NCBI RefSeq assembly: GCF_000154825.1
Contig: NZ_DS560019.1
Location: 496,001-560,000 of the forward strand
From: Anaerofustis stercorihominis DSM 17244
GTDB taxonomy: Bacteria > Bacillota > Clostridia > Eubacteriales > Anaerofustaceae
Reading direction: 5' to 3'
Length of the DNA: 64,000 nt
The first letter of the stretch is position 1. Every line of letters begins with the position of its first letter. Below are positions 52,412-60,645 of this stretch, in pieces. The position numbers were made by a program, and so were the translations under genes. Under the pieces are notes generated by a model, which was not told the DNA's origin, did not search any database, and saw nothing but the letters and a program-made list of their open reading frames with translations.

Positions 52412-52883
52412 TCTCATACTTTCAAACTTTTCACTATCAAAAACTAAACAATATCAAAATGATATTGTTAAATCTTTTAATTTTCTTTTCATAATATTTG
52501 CAACTTAATAATTAATTTAGTCTATTACCTATTTATAGGTATTTTTTATTTTGACTAAATACAGGTAATACCTTTTGATATAATACAACTATAATAAACA
52601 CTAAAAAGTGTTAATGTCGCAGACCAATTTCTCTATAAACAGGATTTCATTTATTAAAATATTTATACAAAGTCCAAATATGGACGACAAAATAAATGAA
52701 AAAATTATAAAATATTTATAAATAAAAATATTATCCATAGTATAGCTATACATGTATGTATTTATATCAACAACGATAAATTCATGTATACAATATAAAG
52801 ATACTTCGGTGTACACATAGAAGCGTAGATAAAAAATAAAAACTTCTATAAAATTAAGTAAAATAATTTGAATGGTGTAAATA
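52412..52883. other. Non-coding stretch before an HTH gene
   Basis: Very AT-rich. Holds a hairpin AACAATATC/GATATTGTT (52447-52469), and between about 52526 and 52571 repeated ACCT/AGGT half-sites (ACCTATTTATAGGT, AGGTAATACCT) next to TATAAT boxes, a possible operator for the HTH protein downstream. A 35-codon frame starting at 52613 lacks a ribosome site and is not called. Confidence 0.5.
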
Positions 52884-53246
52884 ATGCAAATCAATTATAA
52901 AAAAGTTGGAGGAAAAATTAAAGAAGCAAGAAAAAAGCAAGGTTATACACAAGAAACATTAGCTGAAATAATAGATTTATCAGCCAGCCATTTAAGTCAT
53001 GTGGAAAGCGGGATTGCAAAAATTTCACTTCCAACGATAGTTGCCATTGCAAAAACACTAAATGTAAGTCTTGATGACCTATTAAGTTTGGAAATAGATA
53101 ATCAGTCAATTTATTTGACCTTAAAAGAACTGGATAGGATTTTTAAAAACTGCACGGTAAAAGAGAAGAACTTATTGATACATAATTTAAATATATTAAA
53201 GCAATATGATTTAAAGGAGTATATAAGAAAATCCCAAGAGGTTTAA
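52884..53246 (+). CDS. XRE-family regulator
   Basis: 120 aa. HTH in residues 8-62 (VGGKIKEARKKQGYTQETLAEIIDLSASHLSHVESGIAKISLPTIVAIAKTLNVSLDDLLSL), then a short helical tail. The ribosome site is weak (GGTG). No target gene is obvious; it may control its own promoter region with the AGGT half-sites. Confidence 0.88.
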   Translation: MQINYKKVGGKIKEARKKQGYTQETLAEIIDLSASHLSHVESGIAKISLPTIVAIAKTLNVSLDDLLSLEIDNQSIYLTLKELDRIFKNCTVKEKNLLIHNLNILKQYDLKEYIRKSQEV

Positions 53247-53310
53247 TAAGCAATTTTCCCTTTTAAAAATATACACCCCTCCCTCCGATATCATATCTTT
53301 CCCTTATTAA

Positions 53311-53460
53311 GGGGAGGGGAAGCGGTCGTTTGGAGAAAGTGCGGGCAGCACTTTCCCAAAATCCGACCGCGTTAAAAGCCGCCACGGCGATTGAGTGGAA
53401 GAGTTTTTCCCATCTTTTTTGGCTTTGAAAAAAAGATGGTCGCCCTTTAGGGCGAAATCC
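53311..53460 (+). repeat. Structured repeat, copy 4 (compact form)
   Basis: GGGGAGGGGAAGC lead; P1 GCGGTCG (53322-53328)/CGACCGC (53364-53370) capped by GAAAGTGC-GGGCA-GCACTTTC; P2 GCCG-CCA-CGGC; box TTGAGTGGAAGA; P3 CCATCTTTTTT/AAAAAAGATGG (53410-53439); P4 TCGCCC-TTTA-GGGCGA. It ends 15 bases before the next HTH gene, so it forms that gene's 5' leader if transcribed. Confidence 0.75.
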
Positions 53461-53475
53461 TAAAAGAGGTATATA

Positions 53476-53724
53476 ATGAAAATAGAAGAAGCTTTCAGTA
53501 TAAGAATAAAATATCTACTAAAAGAAAAAGGTATGACTGCCGAAGAACTTTCTAAAAAGTCAGATGTTTCACTCAATTATATAAATAAATTGATAACCGG
53601 CACAGCTAAAAATCTGCATATACAGGAAATGGGACAGATATCCATCGCATTTGAGATGCCTCTACATGAATTTTTAGATGACGAGGTATTTCATCATTTG
53701 GAAACAAAATATACAAAAAAATAA
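53476..53724 (+). CDS. Small XRE-type HTH protein
   Basis: 82 aa, almost only an HTH domain (FSIRIKYLLKEKGMTAEELSKKSDVSLNYINKLITGTAKNLHIQEMGQISIAFEMPLHEFL). AAAGAGG precedes the ATG. Directly behind structured repeat copy 4, suggesting that the repeat RNA lies in its leader. An imperfect hairpin with T run ends the unit. Confidence 0.82.
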   Translation: MKIEEAFSIRIKYLLKEKGMTAEELSKKSDVSLNYINKLITGTAKNLHIQEMGQISIAFEMPLHEFLDDEVFHHLETKYTKK

Positions 53725-53781
53725 AGGAGCCTAATTGGTTCTTTTTTATTTTTAAATACTGTTTAAATAACTTAAAATTAG

Positions 53782-54050
53782 TATGGGTTGAGGCAGCGAC
53801 TGTTTCAAAAACCTCAGGAAGAGATTTTTAGAAAATCCAGTCGCGTAAAAGCCGCCACGGCGATTGAGTGGAAGATTTTTATCTAATATTGTGACTATTT
53901 TAAGATTTCTAAGAAATCTTCCTAAGTTTAATTTATTAAACTTAGACATGCTTTAGCATGTTAAATAGCATGAGCAAACTTGCTTTAAGCAAGATTTGTG
54001 AATTAAACTTAGGAAAAATATTCGCTTGTCTTAAGGTGGAACCCTATAAA
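53782..54050 (+). repeat. Structured repeat, copy 5 (extended form)
   Basis: ATGGG-TTGAGGCA; P1 GCGACTG (53796-53802)/CAGTCGC (53838-53844) capped by AAAAACCTC-AGGAA-GAGATTTTT; P2 GCCG-CCA-CGGC; box TTGAGTGGAAGA. P3 is expanded with hairpins AAGATTTC/GAAATCTT, CTAAGTTTAAT/ATTAAACTTAG, ACATGC/GCATGT and ACTTGCT/AGCAAGA. P4 is degraded (TTAAGGTGGAACCCTATAA). Confidence 0.72.
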
Positions 54051-54074
54051 ATGGAAATAAAATACATAAAAAAT

Positions 54075-54102
54075 ATAAAGAGCCCATAAGGCTCTTTTTT
54101 AT
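54075..54102 (+). terminator. Rho-independent terminator
   Basis: AAAGAGCC-CATAA-GGCTCTTT then T run, about 25 bases after structured repeat copy 5 with no protein gene between, so a transcript through the repeat would end here. Confidence 0.8.
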
Positions 54103-54185
54103 TACCAAATTTATGGGAATAATTTTAGCTTAATTTACCAATACTATCCTTATCAAATGTATATTGAAGGATTTGCGAATATATT

Positions 54186-54247
54186 TGATTGTTATTGATT
54201 ATTTATGATTAAAAATGATTGACATTGAAAATCGTTAGTGATATTAT
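54186..54247 (+). promoter_or_regulatory. fru promoter with 10-base-phased operator repeats
   Basis: TGATT at 54186, 54196, 54206 and 54216 (exact 10-base period), then TGAAA at 54226. The last TGATT runs into the -35 TTGACA (54219-54224); 17 bases later lies TATTAT (54242-54247). One repeat per helical turn suggests a row of DeoR-type repressor contacts. Confidence 0.8.
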
Positions 54248-54273
54248 ACACCTATAAAAAAGGAAGTGATAAT

Positions 54274-55023
54274 ATGTTGACCGAAAAAAGATATGAAAAA
54301 ATTCTAGAAATGTTAAATGAAAAAAGTGTTCTTACAGTAAAGGAAATCACACAGGCACTCCATTCTTCCGACGCAACCACGAGAAGAGACTTACAAGCTT
54401 TGGATAACATGGGCAAACTAAAAAAAGTTCACGGCGGTGCGGCAAAAATCGAAAACAGCAGTTTCATAAAAAAAGAAGAAGATATTATTACCAGAGAAAA
54501 TATAAGCAAAGAAGAAAAAGATAAAATAGGGAAAAAAGCGGCAAGCCTTATCGAAGAAAACGACTTTATCTATTTAGACGCGGGGACTTCGACAGGGGCG
54601 ATGATTAAATATATAACGGCTAAGAACGTAACTTTCGTAACAAACGGCTTATATCATGCTCTTACCCTGTCAAAAATGGGATATAAAGTTTTCATTACAT
54701 CGGGGGAAGCAAGAGAAATCACAGGTTCTGTCGTTGGAAGTGAAGCGGTAAAAAGTTTGGTAAAATACAACTTCACAAAAGGTTTCTTCGGTACCAACGG
54801 GATAGATATAAAGGCGGGATATACGACATACGCGGAAAAAGAAGCATTGATAAAAGGTGCGGCGATAAAAAAATGTAAAGAAGCCTTTATTTTGGGTGAT
54901 GATTCCAAATTTAACAAAATAGCACCTATTACTTTCGCAAATATTAAAGATGCGGTAATAATTACTTCATCTGATGTCAATAATTCCTTTAAGGGGAAAA
55001 CAAAAATATTGGAGGCAAAATAA
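54274..55023 (+). CDS. fruR: DeoR-family regulator of fructose operon
   Basis: 249 aa. N-terminal HTH (RYEKILEMLNEKSVLTVKEITQALHSSDATTRRDLQALDNMGKLKKVHGGA) and the DeoR sugar-phosphate sensor (DFIYLDAGTSTGAMIKYI, TNGLYHALTL, GFFGTNGID, DDSKFNK). Start at the ATG after GGAAGTG; an upstream in-frame codon lies within the promoter. First gene of the fruR-fruK-fruA operon; it probably responds to fructose-1-phosphate (family knowledge). Confidence 0.9.
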   Translation: MLTEKRYEKILEMLNEKSVLTVKEITQALHSSDATTRRDLQALDNMGKLKKVHGGAAKIENSSFIKKEEDIITRENISKEEKDKIGKKAASLIEENDFIYLDAGTSTGAMIKYITAKNVTFVTNGLYHALTLSKMGYKVFITSGEAREITGSVVGSEAVKSLVKYNFTKGFFGTNGIDIKAGYTTYAEKEALIKGAAIKKCKEAFILGDDSKFNKIAPITFANIKDAVIITSSDVNNSFKGKTKILEAK

Positions 55024-55024
55024 T

Positions 55025-55927
55025 ATGATATACACCGTAACGTTTAACCCTGCACTGGATTATGTAATGCTTCTGAATAAATTCGAAAGCGGAGGAGTCA
55101 ACCGCTCAAAGGAAGAATTCCTAAACCCGGGCGGAAAGGGTATAAATGTTTCAATGATGCTTACAGAGCTTGAAGTTGATAACACCGCTCTAGGATATGT
55201 AGCGGGTTTCACGGGAGAAGAACTGGTAAACAAGCTAAAAAAAAGAAATATTAAAACCGACTTTATAACTCTTAAAGAAGGTAACACAAGAATAAACGTC
55301 AAAGTTAAAGCAGATATAGAAAGCGAAATAAATGCAGGGGGACCTGATATAACTAATGAAGATATAAATTTACTGATGAGTAAATTGGATAAGCTTTCGG
55401 ATGAGGATATTTTAGTCCTTGCGGGAAGTATCCCAAGTTCGGTGGATAACGACATTTACGAACAGATAATGAAAAGACTCAATGATAAAAAAGTAAATAT
55501 CGCGGTTGATGCAACCAATGAACTGTTATTAAATGTATTAAAATATTCGCCGTTTCTTATAAAACCAAATCATCATGAACTGGGGGAATTATTCGATGTT
55601 AGCTTAAAGACGGAAGAGGACATAATCACATATGCCAAAAAACTTCAGGAAATGGGAGCGAGAAATATTTTGGTTTCCATGGCAGGCGACGGAGCGATAC
55701 TCTTAACGGAAAATGGAGAAATATTAAAAAGTAATTCTCCAAAGGGAAAAGTAATAAATTCCGTAGGTGCGGGAGACTCCATGGTCGCAGGATTTTTGGC
55801 GGGGTATCTTAAAAACAAAGACTACACCGAAGCTTTAAAGCTCGGTATAGCTTCAGGCAGTGCAAGTGCTTTCAGCGAAGGTATAGCTACCAAAAAAGAT
55901 GTAGATACTTTACTAAAGCAATTATAA
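55025..55927 (+). CDS. fruK: 1-phosphofructokinase
   Basis: PfkB-type kinase making fructose-1,6-bisphosphate from fructose-1-phosphate. Start MIYTVTFNPALDYV; motifs NPGGKGINVSMML, AGSIPSS, KPNHHELGELF and the catalytic NSVGAGDSMVAGFLAGYL. Length 300 aa. Two bases after the regulator stop, with GGAGG upstream. Confidence 0.95.
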   Translation: MIYTVTFNPALDYVMLLNKFESGGVNRSKEEFLNPGGKGINVSMMLTELEVDNTALGYVAGFTGEELVNKLKKRNIKTDFITLKEGNTRINVKVKADIESEINAGGPDITNEDINLLMSKLDKLSDEDILVLAGSIPSSVDNDIYEQIMKRLNDKKVNIAVDATNELLLNVLKYSPFLIKPNHHELGELFDVSLKTEEDIITYAKKLQEMGARNILVSMAGDGAILLTENGEILKSNSPKGKVINSVGAGDSMVAGFLAGYLKNKDYTEALKLGIASGSASAFSEGIATKKDVDTLLKQL

Positions 55928-55942
55928 AAAAAGGAGATTAAA

Positions 55943-57832
55943 ATGAAAATTATTGATTTACTTAAAAGGGAAGGAATTTCATTAAATCCCGATGTAAAAG
56001 ACAAATCGGGAGCTATAGACTTCTTGGTAGATTTGATGGATAAAAGCGGAAGATTATCCGATAAAAAAGAATACAAAAAGGGAGTTTTGGAAAGAGAAGC
56101 TCAGGGTACAACAGGTATCGGGGAAGGAGTTGCCATTCCTCATTCCAAAAATAAAGCGGTAAAAGAAGCGGGACTCAGTGCAATGGTCATCAAAAACGGT
56201 TTGGATTTTGAGTCATTAGACGCTCAGCCTGCATACCTATTCTTTATGATAGCCGCTCCCGACGGAGAAAACAACGTCCATTTGGAAGTATTAAGCAGAT
56301 TATCCACACTTCTTATGGACGAAAATTTCAGACAGGATTTAATTGATTCAAAAGATAAAGATGAATTTTTAGCGATGATAGATAAAGCAGAAAAAGAAAA
56401 ATTCAAAGAAGAAAAGGCTGAGGAAAAAGCAGAAGCCGACAAGGAAGATGACGGATACTTTGACGTCCTTGCAGTTACAGCCTGCCCAACGGGAATCGCC
56501 CATACTTACATGGCTGCGGAAGTTATGGAGAAAAAAGCAAAAGAAATGGGTATTAAATTCAAAGTCGAAACAGACGGTTCGGGCGGAGTTAAAAATAAAC
56601 TTACAAAAGATGAAATAGAACATGCTAAATGTATTATCGTTGCGGCAGACAGAGAAGTTGAAATGGCTAGATTCAACGGTAAAAAAGTCATTCAAACAAA
56701 AGTTGCCAACGGTATAAACAAAGCGGAAGAATTGCTTACTGACGCAATTAACAAAAAAGCACCTATATATGAAGGCGGCGGAGAAGTAGTCGATGATGAC
56801 GGCGCAAAAGAAAGTATAGGACGTCAAATTTATAAACACCTTATGAATGGAGTGTCTCATATGCTGCCATTCGTAATCGGCGGAGGTATATTGATTGCTC
56901 TTGCATTCCTATTTGATGATGCCAGTCTGGGTGCTAAGACATTCGGTTCAAATACACCATTTGCAGCTTTCCTAAAAACTATCGGTGACACCGCATTCGG
57001 CTTTATGTTACCTATCCTTGCGGGATACATTGCAATGAGTATCGGCGACAGACCCGCACTAGTTACGGGTTTTGTGGGAGGAGCGATAGCAAACAGCGGC
57101 GGATCCGGATTTTTGGGAGCTCTTCTTGCAGGTTTTATCGCAGGATATTTAATGGTATTTTTAAAGAAATTATTCTCAAAATTGCCAAACAGTTTGGAAG
57201 GTATGAAGCCTGTACTGATATATCCATTACTCGGAGTACTTCTCATCGGTGCCATAATGACATTCCTTGTAAATCCTCCGGTATCGATTCTAAACACTTC
57301 CTTAACTAACGGATTGAATGCAATGGGAGAATCATCTAAAGTCGTACTTGGAATAGTTCTGGGTGCGATGATGTCCATCGACATGGGAGGTCCTTTCAAT
57401 AAAGCAGCATATGTATTCGGAACGGCTTCACTTACAACAGGAAACTACGATATAATGGCAGCGGTTATGATTGGAGGAATGGTTCCTCCTCTTGCAATCG
57501 CACTTTGTGCCACATTCTTCAAAAATAGATTTTCAAAAGATGAAAGAGGTTCAGCCCTTACAAATTATATTATGGGAGCTTCATTCATCACGGAAGGTGC
57601 TATACCATTCGCAGCAGCGGATCCTCTAAGAGTGATACCATCATGTGCCATTGGTGCCGGTATAGCAGGCGGACTTTCAATGCTATTCGGTTGTACTCTA
57701 AGAGCTCCTCACGGAGGACTTTGGGTAACGGCGATAATCGGAAATCCATTATATTACTTGGCTGCTCTTGCAGTAGGTTCATTAATTGGAATGGCATTAT
57801 TAGCCATACTAAAAAAACCTATTCATGATTAA
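55943..57832 (+). CDS. fruA: PTS fructose transporter, fused IIA-IIB-IIC
   Basis: Imports fructose as fructose-1-phosphate. Domain order: IIA residues 1-150 (phosphorylated His in GEGVAIPHSKNKAV), IIB about 170-270 (active Cys in VTACPTGIAHTYMAAE), and IIC from about 295 with eight or more helices (AFITEGAIPFAAADPLRVIP). Complete at 629 aa. With fruK and the DeoR regulator it gives a full fructose uptake unit. Confidence 0.96.
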   Translation: MKIIDLLKREGISLNPDVKDKSGAIDFLVDLMDKSGRLSDKKEYKKGVLEREAQGTTGIGEGVAIPHSKNKAVKEAGLSAMVIKNGLDFESLDAQPAYLFFMIAAPDGENNVHLEVLSRLSTLLMDENFRQDLIDSKDKDEFLAMIDKAEKEKFKEEKAEEKAEADKEDDGYFDVLAVTACPTGIAHTYMAAEVMEKKAKEMGIKFKVETDGSGGVKNKLTKDEIEHAKCIIVAADREVEMARFNGKKVIQTKVANGINKAEELLTDAINKKAPIYEGGGEVVDDDGAKESIGRQIYKHLMNGVSHMLPFVIGGGILIALAFLFDDASLGAKTFGSNTPFAAFLKTIGDTAFGFMLPILAGYIAMSIGDRPALVTGFVGGAIANSGGSGFLGALLAGFIAGYLMVFLKKLFSKLPNSLEGMKPVLIYPLLGVLLIGAIMTFLVNPPVSILNTSLTNGLNAMGESSKVVLGIVLGAMMSIDMGGPFNKAAYVFGTASLTTGNYDIMAAVMIGGMVPPLAIALCATFFKNRFSKDERGSALTNYIMGASFITEGAIPFAAADPLRVIPSCAIGAGIAGGLSMLFGCTLRAPHGGLWVTAIIGNPLYYLAALAVGSLIGMALLAILKKPIHD

Positions 57833-57845
57833 TAAAACCCTTTTA

Positions 57846-57882
57846 AAAAAAGTCCGATCTTACCCGTCGGGCTTTTTTTCTT
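57846..57882 (+). terminator. Terminator of fru operon
   Basis: AAAGTCCGA/TCGGGCTTT hairpin (one G-T pair) with seven-base loop and a T run. Confidence 0.82.
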
Positions 57883-57889
57883 TATATAA

Positions 57890-58007
57890 AAAAGGCGGGC
57901 ACTTCACCTGCAAAGCAGACTCCGCGCCCTTAGTTTTTACTTTATATTAACTTTAAGGCTTAACCTCGAGGCGCGGAATCTCACGAAGTGAGGCGTAGTG
58001 CCTCGAG
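57890..58007. repeat. GC-rich structured intergenic segment
   Basis: Two complementary arms: GACTCCGCGCC and GGCGCGGAATC pair at ten of eleven positions, and CACTTC pairs with GAAGTG further out. A local hairpin CTCGAGGC/GCCTCGAG spans the right arm. Much more GC-rich than its surroundings and unlike the structured repeat family. May terminate the phosphoesterase gene or be a repeat of another kind. Confidence 0.5.
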
Positions 58008-58008
58008 A

Positions 58009-58692
58009 TCATACTATCCTAATTATCCTTTGATATAAACAGCTATGTTTATCATCAATATCAATATCTTCATGAAAGTGTCCAAAGAAATGCTTTTTAT
58101 AATCACACATATCCTCCACATCTTCCAGATACTTATTTAATTTATACTCGTCCTTAACAGCCTTTTTAAAAATATCTCTGTTTATGTGATATGGCGCTGT
58201 GTGACTTATTATATAATCTACCTTAAAATCATTTAATTTTAAATTTTTAAGTCCTTCATCATATTCTTTTTTGCTTGGCATTTCTTCACTCCACCAAGTC
58301 CTGCCGGGATCTCTGATACTCTTATCAATAGAATTGCCTCCGCCAAAAGTAAAGAACTTTTTACCTTCAATATTAAATACTTGTCCCCTCATAAGATGAA
58401 TTACACTGTCTTTGATAAACTGCACCTTGCCTCCGTGCCATTCTTTTATTTTATAATTTTTAAGTAGAGTATAATTCTCATGGTTCCCGTCAACCCAAAG
58501 CGTTGTAAAATTCTTATTTTCCAGCTTATTTAAATAATAATTGTCGCCTCTCCCGTTTCCCCAAACACCTCCGAAATCTCCGCATATAATTACATAATCA
58601 TCTTTAGTTAATTTTTTCTGTTCCATAAAAGCATCGTCATCAAGCTTATGGATATCAATTGGAATATGAGTATCTCCCGTTACATAAATCAT
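58009..58692 (-). CDS. Calcineurin-like metallophosphoesterase
   Basis: 227 aa from the ATG I favour, six bases after AGGTG; two in-frame starts lie up to nine bases upstream. Metal motifs: VTGDTHIPID, ICGDFGG, WVDGNHENY, SHTAP and FFGHFHED. Substrate unknown. Related to phage- and Clostridium-type phosphoesterases of the MPP superfamily. Confidence 0.9.
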   Translation of the reverse strand: MIYVTGDTHIPIDIHKLDDDAFMEQKKLTKDDYVIICGDFGGVWGNGRGDNYYLNKLENKNFTTLWVDGNHENYTLLKNYKIKEWHGGKVQFIKDSVIHLMRGQVFNIEGKKFFTFGGGNSIDKSIRDPGRTWWSEEMPSKKEYDEGLKNLKLNDFKVDYIISHTAPYHINRDIFKKAVKDEYKLNKYLEDVEDMCDYKKHFFGHFHEDIDIDDKHSCLYQRIIRIV

Positions 58693-58809
58693 AATCATCA
58701 CCTAAAATAATTATAGCATAATTTATAAAATAACATCACAATATAATATATGTAAAGATAAAATTTGATGATATAATAAGTCGTAATATAATTTCAGAAA
58801 GAGGACACA

Positions 58810-59697
58810 ATGAAAGAAAAGACAATAATATCGGATAGAAATAAGGGTGTATTTTTTATAATACTTTCCGCATTCTGCTTTGCTTTAATGAATGTATTTG
58901 TAAGGATGGCGGGTGATCTGCCCTTTATACAAAAAAGTTTCTTTAGAAATTTTGTAGCTTTCTTCTTTGCTTTGATATTAATGAAAAAGCAGGGAATAAA
59001 AATATCTATGCCTAAAGGAAGTAAACTTGATTTGGTCTTACGAGCTACATTCGGTACCATAGGTATATTCTGCAACTTCTATGCGATAGACCATATGCTA
59101 GTTAGTGACGCTTCAATGTTAAATAAATTATCTCCGTTTTTCGTAATAATATTTTCTTATTTTATATTGAGTGAAAAAATAAAACCCTTTCAGGGATTAT
59201 GTGTATTCATTGCTTTCATCGGAACATTATTTGTCATAAAGCCCGGATTTACGGGAATACCTATTTTCCCTGCATTAATAGGTATTATGGGAGGTATGTG
59301 TGCCGGTATAGCATACACTTATGTTAGGAAGCTTGGAACAAAAGGAGTCAAAGGACCTTTTATAGTGTTCTTCTTCTCTATGTTTTCCTGTTTGGTATCT
59401 CTGCCATTCTTGATACTGGAATTTACATCAATGAGTCCATATCAAATATTAATACTGCTCTTAACTGGCTTAGCTGCTTCGGGAGGACAGTTCTTTATAA
59501 CTGCTGCATATACTCATGCTCCTGCGAGGGAAATATCAATATACGATTATTCTCAGATAATATTTGCTACGATTTTATCCTTTGTATTACTCGGACAAAT
59601 TCCTGATTTATACAGTTTTATCGGATATATAATAATATGTATTGCTTCGGTGATAATGTTTTTATATAACAATAATAAAATATTAAGTAATAAATAG
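58810..59697 (+). CDS. EamA/DMT-family transporter
   Basis: 295 aa, ten helices, two EamA repeats (GVFFIILSAFCFALMNVFVRMAG; FPALIGIMGGMCAGIAYTYVRKLG). The closing region APAREISIYDYSQIIFATILSFVLLGQIPD is typical of RhaT/EamA exporters. Third member of this family in the window, and not a close copy of the other two. AGAGGA precedes the ATG. Confidence 0.87.
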   Translation: MKEKTIISDRNKGVFFIILSAFCFALMNVFVRMAGDLPFIQKSFFRNFVAFFFALILMKKQGIKISMPKGSKLDLVLRATFGTIGIFCNFYAIDHMLVSDASMLNKLSPFFVIIFSYFILSEKIKPFQGLCVFIAFIGTLFVIKPGFTGIPIFPALIGIMGGMCAGIAYTYVRKLGTKGVKGPFIVFFFSMFSCLVSLPFLILEFTSMSPYQILILLLTGLAASGGQFFITAAYTHAPAREISIYDYSQIIFATILSFVLLGQIPDLYSFIGYIIICIASVIMFLYNNNKILSNK

Positions 59698-60007
59698 ATT
59701 ATTTATAAAGAGTATGTATTCATATCTTTTTATGGGATTTCTTTCTAAAAAGTATGGACATTTATTACGAAATAATATAAAATATATTTGTACACTTGAC
59801 AAATATAAATGTTTTTCTCAAAATAAAAACACCCCAAAGGCTTATAACAACACTGTTATAAGCCTTTAATCATAAACATTACTTTATATGATACGAATAT
59901 AAATTTAAATAAACAAAACATTATCTTAATTTTTATTTAGTATATTTTATACTCACAAATAATATAAAATATGATTACTATAAAAAAAGACCATTATTGG
60001 TCTTTTT
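59698..60007. other. Non-coding stretch with long hairpin
   Basis: Contains a perfect 14-base inverted repeat AAAGGCTTATAACA/TGTTATAAGCCTTT (59836-59867), not followed by a T run; perhaps a weak terminator for the EamA gene. The rest is AT-rich with no gene. Confidence 0.55.
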
Positions 60008-60010
60008 TTA
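59984..60010 (-). terminator. Rho-independent terminator
   Basis: AAAAAGACCA/TGGTCTTTTT hairpin after the DUF4352 lipoprotein stop. Confidence 0.85.
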
Positions 60011-60484
60011 ATTCAACACAAAGTGAAAAGCTGATTCATCGCTTGTAAAAATATTACCGTAATAATGAAGTTTTAAGCCTTTATCTTTCTTTGGTTCTTC
60101 AAATACAATCGTACCTTTAGCACTTCCGCCGGCTTTTAAGTCTCCGCTTCCTAAAGCTGTATCGGTTGCTTCTATGGAAAGAGTTTCATTTTCTACTTTA
60201 CCTTTAGAATTTTCCATTCTCCAGTCTAAAGAATTAAAATCTATCGTCTCTTCAGATTTATTTTCGATCTTTAAAGTTACAATTACGTATTCATGACCTT
60301 TCTTCGGTTTATCAAAATCACTTCCTTTTGATTTTTTAACTTTAGTCACAGTATAATTTACACCTTCATATGTAGCAGTTTCACCTACTTTAAAACTTGT
60401 CTTTTGCGGTTCTTCATCTCCGCAGCCGGTTAAAAAGCATAACCCCATTAATAAAACTAATACTACCGATAATAATTTTTTCAT
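60008..60484 (-). CDS. DUF4352 lipoprotein
   Basis: 158 aa. Lipobox FLTGC (Cys21), then a DUF4352 immunoglobulin-like domain: FKVGETATYEGVNYTVTKVKKS, EYVIVTLKIENKSEETIDFNSLDW and KAGGSAKGTIVFEEPK. Surface-anchored, function unknown. AGGAGGGAG precedes the ATG. Confidence 0.9.
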   Translation of the reverse strand: MKKLLSVVLVLLMGLCFLTGCGDEEPQKTSFKVGETATYEGVNYTVTKVKKSKGSDFDKPKKGHEYVIVTLKIENKSEETIDFNSLDWRMENSKGKVENETLSIEATDTALGSGDLKAGGSAKGTIVFEEPKKDKGLKLHYYGNIFTSDESAFHFVLN

Positions 60485-60610
60485 AATCTCCCTCCTGTTA
60501 ATAAATTTATGCTCATAATATCGGTTGATACAACAACGTTACAAACGTTATCATATCTTGCTTAATCTTATTACATAGGATATTTACGATTTAGTCCAGT
60601 AAAATTTAAA

Positions 60611-60636
60611 CAAAAAAAGACCAAATGGTCTTTTTA
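60611..60636 (-). terminator. Terminator of hom operon
   Basis: AAAAAGACCA/TGGTCTTTTT hairpin just beyond the ACT-protein stop. Confidence 0.85.
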
Positions 60637-60645
60637 AGTTATGTA

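Noticed and set aside
52613-52720. 35-codon frame before the XRE gene
   Set aside because: No ribosome site and no hydrophobic or conserved character; likely chance in AT-rich DNA.
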